From an uncultured Blautia sp. (lineage in GTDB: Bacteria > Bacillota > Clostridia > Lachnospirales > Lachnospiraceae): DNA of 64,000 nt. The notes under the pieces are model-generated. The model was not told where the DNA came from and ran no database searches. It saw only the letters and a program-made list of their open reading frames with translations. Where the stretch lies: contig UQMI01000010.1 in the NCBI GenBank assembly GCA_900542045.1, positions 1 to 64,000 of the forward strand. Reading direction: 5' to 3'. The position numbers and the translations under genes are program-made. Positions 57,828-64,000 of this stretch are shown here, piece by piece (within the stretch, counting starts at the first letter, position 1; the number at the start of each line of letters is the position of its first letter).

Positions 57828-60044
57828 TCATCCGCCGGAATTTCCCAGATGCCCACGTACCTGTACTTTTTCTCCATCCGTCCAGAGGCTCAGCGCTCCA
57901 TACTCCATGGTGGTCCAGTACCTGCATCCAGCCTTTTCCAGCCTGTCCAGAGTTTCCGCTGCCGGATGTCCATACCAGTTATTCTCGCCGCAGGAAATAA
58001 AACCATATGCAGGCCGAACAGCCTGCAGAAACTCTTCTGTACTGGAATTCCCGGATCCGTGATGGGCTACTTTGAGAAAATCACATGGTTCCAGCAGAGA
58101 CAGCAGTTCCTGCTCCTGCGTCCGTCCAATATCACCTGTAAACAGTCCACGGAACTTCCCGCAGGCCAGTTCCAGTACCAGGGAACCTCCGTTCAGATCC
58201 TCCTGCATATTCCACTCCTGTGGATGCAGCACCCGCAGACGGACTTTCCCGGCCCGGATCTGTGCTCCACGGGGAAGCGCCAGCACCCGGGCACCAGCCT
58301 CCCGTCCCAGCTGTTTCAGCAGAGTCAACTCCTCCTGTTCCAGTTTCCAGTCCGGCAGATACAAAGCATCGATCTCCAAAGCAGTCGTATCATCCCGGAC
58401 TGCCTGCAGCAGTTCCAGAATTCCACTGATATGGTCTTCATCGGAATGGGTGACAAAAATTCCCGTAAGCCTGCTGATTCCCCGGCTCTTCAGATAAGGC
58501 AGCAGCACATAGCGCCCCACCTGACTTTCACTGCTGCTGCCTCCATCCACCAGGAAGGTTTCTCCGCCGGGCAGTTCCAGCACGATACCATCTCCCTGGC
58601 CCACATCCAGACAGGTGACCGTCAGCCCTGTCCGGATCCGTATGCCAAACAGCACAACACTGATCCCCAGCAGGATTCCTGACAAAATCCGCAGCCGTCT
58701 GCGCTTCCACATCATCAGAAAAAGAAACAGGGCAAAATAATACACCAGAATCTTCCATAAGGAAGGCTCCCCAGCCGTCCAGATACAAAAGGGCAGTCCC
58801 GCCCCGGCTTTGGCCCCCTGGAGATACAGCCAGGCCAGACATTTTCCCGGCAGAATCAGCAGCTGCCCCAATGGAATCCATAGACATCCGCCCAACAGTC
58901 CCAACAGCCCAAACCCCATCAAAATTCCTGCTGTGGGAAGAATCAGCAGATTCCAGAAAATCCCAAACAGAGATATTTCATAATAAAAGGAGAGAACCAG
59001 AGGCAAGGTCACCGCCTGTACTCCCAACGAAGCCCGCATATTTTGCTTCAGCCAGAGTAAGACTTTTCTCCATCTTCCCTTCTTCTCTGGTCTTGTTTCT
59101 TTTCCGTCCTCCGCCCCCGAACACAGCCCCAATCCCAGGACTGCGCCAAAAGAAAGCAGAAAACCACTGTAAAAAAGATTGGCAGGGTTGTGCAGAAGAA
59201 GCAGGACTGCCGCCAGAGCAAAGGCACTGAGCATATCGTAACTTCTTCCCAGAAGTCTTCCCCCTGCCATTACTGTAAACATCAGAATAGCCCGCCATGC
59301 AGAAGGCGCTCCATGTATCAGAAATCCATAGAGCCACACCAGGACCACAGACAGTCCCCAGGACAAATACATCCCCGCTCCCGCTGTCCCCAGGATCCGT
59401 ACCGCGCCCATTCCCAAAAAGGTCAGATGGAGTCCGGACACGGCCAGCAGATGCAGCATTCCAGCCATCTGATAATAGTCTTTGGTCTGCTCTTCCACAT
59501 CTGATTTTTCTCCCAGAAGCATTGCCTTCAAAATCCCGCCGTCTCCCTGACTTATCTCGTCCATCACATTGCAGAGCCTTCCATAGAGCTGCTCCAGCCA
59601 TACCGGCAGCGGATTTTTCCCCGGTCGTACCTCCAGAATCCGTTCCCCGTTCATCAGATACCAGATATCCTGAGCCGCATAATAGATCCGGGAATCAAAA
59701 GCGCCCGGATTCCGTTCCTTCTGCACAGTATAAAGAGAGCCCTCGATTTTCAGTACAGAGCCCGCCTGTACAGAACAGGTTTCACTAAAAAAAATTCGAA
59801 TTGTTTGAATAGGGTAAATTTTTGACTGAAACGTCAGATATGTATGTTTTAGATATAAAGAATGGCTGTTCTCTCCCTGAACCTGGCGCAGCAGAGTTCC
59901 GCAGACAGTTACTTTTTCTGCCGCCTCCACCTCCGCTTCCATCTGCGGCGGCAGAGGAGAGTTCCACACTCCCTCTGCCTTCTGCCACAGCAGGATGCCC
60001 GTAATCAACAGGAGACATACCAGACACATGGGTCTTCTCCCCAT
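57828..60044 (-). CDS. comEC: ComEC/Rec2 DNA-uptake channel protein
   Basis: The 738-residue polytopic protein has an N-terminal OB-like outside domain (about 40-140, CGTLLRQVQGENSHSLYLKH). The competence membrane domain (about 170-480) includes MLLGEKSDVEEQTKDYYQMA and HLLAVSGLHLTFLGMGAVR. A C-terminal metallo-beta-lactamase-like domain has CLDVGQGDGIVLELPGG, FVTHSDEDHISGILELL and LKVAHHGSGNSSTEEF. It forms the channel that takes single-stranded DNA into the cell. Start ATG 60044 lies 8 bases after the GerMN gene. With comEA and comF in the window, DNA uptake genes are present, though competence is not shown. Confidence 0.95.
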   Translation of the reverse strand: MGRRPMCLVCLLLITGILLWQKAEGVWNSPLPPQMEAEVEAAEKVTVCGTLLRQVQGENSHSLYLKHTYLTFQSKIYPIQTIRIFFSETCSVQAGSVLKIEGSLYTVQKERNPGAFDSRIYYAAQDIWYLMNGERILEVRPGKNPLPVWLEQLYGRLCNVMDEISQGDGGILKAMLLGEKSDVEEQTKDYYQMAGMLHLLAVSGLHLTFLGMGAVRILGTAGAGMYLSWGLSVVLVWLYGFLIHGAPSAWRAILMFTVMAGGRLLGRSYDMLSAFALAAVLLLLHNPANLFYSGFLLSFGAVLGLGLCSGAEDGKETRPEKKGRWRKVLLWLKQNMRASLGVQAVTLPLVLSFYYEISLFGIFWNLLILPTAGILMGFGLLGLLGGCLWIPLGQLLILPGKCLAWLYLQGAKAGAGLPFCIWTAGEPSLWKILVYYFALFLFLMMWKRRRLRILSGILLGISVVLFGIRIRTGLTVTCLDVGQGDGIVLELPGGETFLVDGGSSSESQVGRYVLLPYLKSRGISRLTGIFVTHSDEDHISGILELLQAVRDDTTALEIDALYLPDWKLEQEELTLLKQLGREAGARVLALPRGAQIRAGKVRLRVLHPQEWNMQEDLNGGSLVLELACGKFRGLFTGDIGRTQEQELLSLLEPCDFLKVAHHGSGNSSTEEFLQAVRPAYGFISCGENNWYGHPAAETLDRLEKAGCRYWTTMEYGALSLWTDGEKVQVRGHLGNSGG

Positions 60045-60052
60045 AGCACCTC

Positions 60053-61174
60053 CTATTTCCCGGCTGCCTCCGTTTCCGCCGGAGCCGCCGTAACGATATC
60101 CGCTGCCCGGGCCTGCGCCTCATCTGCAGCTTCGGCCGCTTCCCCCTCTTCAGCGGCATTTTCTTCTGCAGCGTTCTCTTCTGCAGTCTCTTCTTCCCCT
60201 GTTTCTTCCCGGGACTCTTCTGCCTGCTCTTCCTCAGACTCTTCCACCAGAGAAGCATCCTTCTCATAGAACCGATCCAGCCGCATGGTTTCCCGGAAAG
60301 TTACATCTGTCTCCCCATTGATGGAAATCTGCACTTTATCCACTCCGCAGGTATCCACCAGTGAATTTACAATAGCATAGACAGGAATACTTTCCTGAAG
60401 CGCCAGTGTACTTTCTGTAAAAGTCTGATCCAGATTTACATAACAGGTTCCATCGGCACTGGTCACTCCCAGAATATTCGTACCGGAAGGCAGAACCGCA
60501 CTGCTTCCCGCATTTCTTGGCCCTTCCAGCAGCTGTTCCACTACTACCCGTTCCAGAGCCACATTGCTGTTATAATACATACTCCGTTTTTCCTGTATCA
60601 GACGGTCACCGGTCTCATTGGAAAAATACAGAGTAAGGGTGGCATATTGATAGGAATTGATATCTCTGCCCGCCTGGTCCACAAAAGAATCACTGTTCAT
60701 TGGGCCAATTTCTTCTCCCCGGCTATCTGTCAGTTCCTCTCCTTCCACAGTAAAATGAACATAGAGGATACCGGGAACCTGAATAAACATCCGCACAATG
60801 CCTCCCCGCACCAGCACTTCTCTCTCTCTGCTCATATCCAGATAAGCGCTGTTGAAATCAATGGTCAGCGTTTTTTCATGAATATCGTAAGTAGTAATAT
60901 AAACCCCTTCCGGCAGCAAAGTCAGATGGTCTTCATTGGATTCCTGATCCTTGAGCAGCTGCATCATTTCCTGCACCATTACGTCTCTTGTTTCTTCTCC
61001 CGGCTCATAAGAACTTCTGACAAGCTCCGTTTCGTCTGCATTCACATAATAAATCGAATAGGCTGTAGACTGGCTCTCCGAATCCGTCTTTCCCTCTCCG
61101 GGAGCCTTGCAGCCCCCCAGCAGCAGGAGCGCAGCCAGCAAACCAGCCGCCGCTCTGGTCATCCATTTTTTCAT
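60053..61174 (-). CDS. GerMN-domain lipoprotein
   Basis: The 373-residue lipoprotein has a LLLGGC lipobox (Cys22). Two GerMN (sporulation/germination) domains follow: LLPEGVYITTYDIHEKTLTI...MFIQVPGILYVHFTVEGEEL, then LLEGPRNAGSSAVLPSGTNI...AIVNSLVDTCGVDKVQISIN. An acidic Glu/Ala tail of about 65 residues ends it. It lies 11 bases after the histidine kinase gene and probably co-acts with it, like LpqB/YycH-type lipoproteins coupled to kinases. The GerM link suggests a spore-envelope role, unproven. Confidence 0.9.
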   Translation of the reverse strand: MKKWMTRAAAGLLAALLLLGGCKAPGEGKTDSESQSTAYSIYYVNADETELVRSSYEPGEETRDVMVQEMMQLLKDQESNEDHLTLLPEGVYITTYDIHEKTLTIDFNSAYLDMSREREVLVRGGIVRMFIQVPGILYVHFTVEGEELTDSRGEEIGPMNSDSFVDQAGRDINSYQYATLTLYFSNETGDRLIQEKRSMYYNSNVALERVVVEQLLEGPRNAGSSAVLPSGTNILGVTSADGTCYVNLDQTFTESTLALQESIPVYAIVNSLVDTCGVDKVQISINGETDVTFRETMRLDRFYEKDASLVEESEEEQAEESREETGEEETAEENAAEENAAEEGEAAEAADEAQARAADIVTAAPAETEAAGK

Positions 61175-61185
61175 ATGTGCACCTC

Positions 61186-62619
61186 CTACGGAATATAGGT
61201 CAGAGGAATCCGTACAGAAAACGTGGTTCCCTCATCTTCTTTGCTGTATACTTTGATCGCTCCATGGTGCATGGCAATGGCGCTTCTGGTAATGGCAAGC
61301 CCAAGACCCGTGCCTCCGATCTCCCGGGAGTGGGACTTATCCACCCGGTAAAATCTCTCAAAAATCCGTTCTATGGATTCCTCCGGTATTCCCATACCGG
61401 AATCCGCCACAGTCACATAAAAATATTTATGATCCGCATCCAGGGATACCCGGACCCAGCCATCATCCACATTGTATTTGATGCCGTTTTCCACCAGGTT
61501 GGAAATGGCCAGCGTAAATTTCACTTCATCCACATCCGCAGTCACCGGCCGGAAGCTGTCCAGGATCAGATCGATATGCCGCTTATCCGCAATGGGACGC
61601 AGCCGCTTCAGGATACTTTCCAGCAGCGCGTTGATATTCATCTGTTCAATGGTCAGATCTGACGCTTTCTTATCCATCTTCACCAGCGCCAGAAGATCGG
61701 AAATGATCTTATTCTCCCGGTCGATTTCTTCGGTAATATCCTGCATGAACTCCTGATACAGCTCGATGGGAACATTTTCCTGGCCCACCAGAGAATCTGC
61801 CAGCACTTTCATGGAGGTCAGCGGTGTCTTTAACTCATGGGACACATTGGATACAAATTCCTGACGGGAATCATCCAGCACCTTCATCCGTCCCAGCAAT
61901 TTGTTGAACGCATCGGTGATCAGTTCCGTCTCTGTATAATCCGGAACGGAAATATTGTATTTCTGGTAGCCGTCGGTGATATCCTCAATAGCCTTGGTTA
62001 CTCTGGCAAGAGGCCGCACCAGAATACTGGCCAGAAAATACCCCAGGACCAGTACAAGAGCAATGATAATCCCAAGAACCAGAATCCCCCGCTGCTCCAT
62101 AAGCTGCTTGCCCGCCAGGATCTCATTGGTGGAAATGCTTACAAGCATGGCGCCCTTGATCTCCTTGCTTTCCAGATCCTGAATGGGCAATACCATTTCC
62201 AGATAATTGTTTTCGCTGTCGTACCGGCTTACACTGCTCCCGCGAAAACAGCGGATAGCGTCCGCCGACAGTACTGTCTTTCCTTCATCCAGATCAAACG
62301 TGTCTTTTACTATCCGAAAATCCTGATCAATGACCAGGATCCTTCCGTTGTAGATACTGGACAACAGCTCCAGCTTGCTGTCAATCTCCTGTGACTTTTC
62401 TCCGTCCAGATAATCTCCTGATGAAATCTGATTGCACAGGATATCGCACTGATTTTTCACGTTGCTGTTCCGGATACTCACTGTCCGATCTTCAAAGCTG
62501 GTAACCATGATCCCGCAAACGATCACACTTGGAACAATGCCCAGGATCACCAGTACGATCAGGATCCGGAACTTCAGACTTTTAAAAAATCTTCCTGCGC
62601 CTTTTTTCGTTGAACCCAT
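61186..62619 (-). CDS. Sensor histidine kinase (CHASE-like sensor, HAMP, HisKA, HATPase)
   Basis: The 477-residue membrane kinase has two helices (about 15-35 and 180-200) flanking an extracytoplasmic sensor. It continues with HAMP (LARVTKAIEDITDGYQKYNI), HisKA (EFVSNVSHELKTPLTSMKVL, with the phosphorylated His) and HATPase (NLVENGIKYN N-box, VADSGMGIPEESIERIFERF, GGTGLGLAITRS). It lacks the PAS domain of WalK. It pairs with the response regulator 115 bases upstream; that gap holds GCAGGAG/CTCCTGC and CGGCC/GGCCG hairpins that may tune the kinase level. Confidence 0.95.
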   Translation of the reverse strand: MGSTKKGAGRFFKSLKFRILIVLVILGIVPSVIVCGIMVTSFEDRTVSIRNSNVKNQCDILCNQISSGDYLDGEKSQEIDSKLELLSSIYNGRILVIDQDFRIVKDTFDLDEGKTVLSADAIRCFRGSSVSRYDSENNYLEMVLPIQDLESKEIKGAMLVSISTNEILAGKQLMEQRGILVLGIIIALVLVLGYFLASILVRPLARVTKAIEDITDGYQKYNISVPDYTETELITDAFNKLLGRMKVLDDSRQEFVSNVSHELKTPLTSMKVLADSLVGQENVPIELYQEFMQDITEEIDRENKIISDLLALVKMDKKASDLTIEQMNINALLESILKRLRPIADKRHIDLILDSFRPVTADVDEVKFTLAISNLVENGIKYNVDDGWVRVSLDADHKYFYVTVADSGMGIPEESIERIFERFYRVDKSHSREIGGTGLGLAITRSAIAMHHGAIKVYSKEDEGTTFSVRIPLTYIP

Positions 62620-62734
62620 TTATCTTTCCCCTTTTATGCAGCGCAGGAGCACTATCCGCCATCCAACGAACAGCCCTCCTGCTATTTTCCGGCCGCAGGC
62701 CGTTACTCTTTTGTTCTTTCAGAAATTCTTTGTC

Positions 62735-63424
62735 TTATGCCTGGAAATAATAACCTACGCCCCATTTGGTATGCACATATCTGGGTTCGCTGGGATTTGC
62801 TTCGATTTTCTCACGCAGCCGGCGGATATGTACATCTACTGTCCGCACATCTCCGGGATACTCATACCCCCATACAATATTCAGAAGATTTTCCCGGCTG
62901 TAAACCTTATTGGGGTTAAAGACCAGCAATTCCAGAACATCAAATTCCTTGGCCGTAAGATTAATCTCCCTGCCTGCGATAAATACCCGGCGGCTTTCAC
63001 AGTCCAGGCGAAGATCGCCTACCTCTATGGATTTGGCTTTTTCTTTCTCCTCATGATCACTGGCGGAGCGCCTCATGATCGCCTTGATCCTGGCTTTTAC
63101 CTCCAGAATGTTAAAGGGCTTGGTAATATAATCATCGGCTCCGTATTCCAGGCCGAGGATCTTATCCATATCTTCTCCTTTGGCGGTCAGCATAATAATG
63201 GGAACATTGGAAAACTCCCGGATCTGCTGGCATACCTCCAGTCCGTCCATTTTGGGAAGCATCAGATCCAGCAATATCATGTCATACTTGTTGGCTTTTG
63301 CCATCTGCAGCGCTTCTTCTCCATCGTATGCGCAATCCACCTTCATATCGTCCTGTTCCAGGCTGAAGCGGATTCCTTTTACGATCAGTTTTTCATCATC
63401 AACTACCAATACTCTTTTACTCAT
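62735..63424 (-). CDS. OmpR/WalR-type response regulator
   Basis: The 229-residue protein has a receiver domain (RVLVVDDEKLIVKGIRFSLE, phospho-Asp in MILLDLMLPKMDG, switch Thr/Lys in MLTAKG and DDYITKPF) and a winged-helix output (EFDVLELLVFNPNKVYSREN, VDVHIRRLREKIE, WGVGYYF). It is closest in feel to WalR/YycF and PhoP-type regulators, but its kinase lacks PAS and no yycH/yycI follows. SD is GAGGAG. Confidence 0.95.
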   Translation of the reverse strand: MSKRVLVVDDEKLIVKGIRFSLEQDDMKVDCAYDGEEALQMAKANKYDMILLDLMLPKMDGLEVCQQIREFSNVPIIMLTAKGEDMDKILGLEYGADDYITKPFNILEVKARIKAIMRRSASDHEEKEKAKSIEVGDLRLDCESRRVFIAGREINLTAKEFDVLELLVFNPNKVYSRENLLNIVWGYEYPGDVRTVDVHIRRLREKIEANPSEPRYVHTKWGVGYYFQA

Positions 63425-63439
63425 GCAAATCTCCTCATC

Positions 63440-64000
63440 TTATGAAACTGTAATCTTTTCTTTTATTTTCTCAAAAGTACTTTGTCCGATCCCATTTACC
63501 TTTGTAATTTCTTCTATCTGACCAAAGGCACCCTGTTCCTCCCGATAGGCCACGATCGCCGCCGCTTTGGAAGGACCAATTCCGTCCAATCCGGTCAGTT
63601 CCTCTTCTGTGGCGGTGTTAATATTGATCACGGATGCTGTTTCCTCCGTTCCCTGCGCCTGATGCGTCTCCACACCTGCCTGGTATTCCTCCTGGCTTAA
63701 GATCCGCACCTGTTCACCGTCCTGCAGGATCCGCGCCTGATTCACCGATACAGGCGCAGCCGCCTCCGTAAAACCGCCTGCCGCCTCCACCAGTTCATAC
63801 AGCCTGGCGCCGCTCTCCAGCCGGTAAACACCGGGTGACTGGACCTCGCCTGCTATGTCCACCCAGATTTCCTCCGGTTCTCCGGATTCTCCAACGTCTG
63901 CTTCTTCCGAAGCGTCTGCCCGGTCGCCCTCAGCACCTGCTTCCCCGGATATCTCTGTGTCCTCCAGCAGGATCTCCGGCTCCTCTCTCCCGCAGCCCGG
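63440..64000 (-). CDS. comEA: ComEA-like SLBB/HhH protein, 5' end beyond window
   Basis: At least 186 residues are in the window. The most N-terminal part reads PGCGREEPEILLEDTEISGE, where the Cys could be a lipoprotein Cys, followed by an acidic linker. An SLBB domain follows (IWVDIAGEVQSPGVYRLESG...LYELVEAAGGF) and a C-terminal tandem HhH (INTATEEELTGLDGIGPSKA, YREEQGAFGQIEEITKVNGI). ComEA binds double-stranded DNA at the cell surface for uptake by ComEC. It lies 15 bases ahead of the response regulator gene. The true start is off the edge, so lipoprotein anchoring is only suggested. Confidence 0.88.
   Translation of the reverse strand, partial: PGCGREEPEILLEDTEISGEAGAEGDRADASEEADVGESGEPEEIWVDIAGEVQSPGVYRLESGARLYELVEAAGGFTEAAAPVSVNQARILQDGEQVRILSQEEYQAGVETHQAQGTEETASVININTATEEELTGLDGIGPSKAAAIVAYREEQGAFGQIEEITKVNGIGQSTFEKIKEKITVS

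Noticed and set aside
1..64000. tRNA, rRNA, complete insertion sequences or prophage genes
   Set aside because: No tRNA cloverleaf with TTCRA/CCA-type ends, no rRNA-like conserved segments, and no intact transposase or integrase was recognised.

Overview
The window reads as a chromosomal segment of a spore-forming Clostridia, most likely a Lachnospiraceae gut bacterium (Blautia/Ruminococcus/Dorea-like; species not resolvable by eye). The basis is a GC content near 50%, strong AGGAGG Shine-Dalgarno (SD) sites, Firmicute-type promoters (TTGACA-17-TATAAT), spoIIP and gpr (sporulation), an operon for c-di-AMP synthesis, choline-binding surface proteins and corrinoid one-carbon genes. No rRNA, tRNA, complete insertion sequence, prophage or CRISPR array was seen.

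Layout. 1-1.0 kb holds two 5'-truncated gene remnants. 1.1-4.4 kb is a PTS permease with its BglG-type antiterminator, and a RAT (antiterminator-binding site)/terminator switch in the permease leader. 4.4-29.8 kb is a cell-surface region. It holds rfbB, a DUF2142 polytopic membrane protein, a bactofilin-like protein, an extracytoplasmic thiol/electron trio (TlpA-like lipoprotein, CD1871A-type CXXC peptide, NapH-like 4Fe-4S membrane protein) and a BclA-like jelly-roll protein. It also holds four choline-binding-repeat proteins (amidase, GH25 lysozyme, L,D-transpeptidase, phosphodiester glycosidase) and a six-gene operon resembling Gram-negative Arn modification systems (RffA-type sugar aminotransferase, two small SMR/EamA proteins, ArnC/GtrB-like GT2, a PLP-fold protein, an ATP-grasp ligase). 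A GGDEF protein, a HTH-LicC-LicA fusion and a separate LicC-like cytidylyltransferase complete it. Together these genes suggest a wall polymer decorated with phosphocholine and probably a 4-amino-6-deoxy sugar, plus the enzymes that dock on it.

29.8-30.8 kb is a gene-free repeat tract (eleven 53-bp units, then about 47-bp units). 30.8-43.7 kb is housekeeping on the minus strand: HPr-like protein, cdaR, cdaA, two uncharacterised membrane proteins, comF, recD2, mreB, uvrA (with an SOS box) and hemW. 43.8-45.1 kb is an SPFH protein plus an Arc-type ribbon-helix-helix protein behind an operator-like dyad, followed by lepA.

47.5-54 kb is a plus-strand corrinoid methyl-transfer island (methyltetrahydrofolate:corrinoid methyltransferase, two corrinoid proteins, an ASKHA reactivator, DUF2284, PucR-type regulator). 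It lacks a recognisable substrate-specific methyltransferase and sits between lepA and spoIIP, which are usually neighbours. 54-64 kb is the common Clostridia block spoIIP-gpr-rpsT-holA-comEC, followed by a GerMN lipoprotein, a histidine kinase/response regulator pair and a comEA-like gene cut by the window edge.
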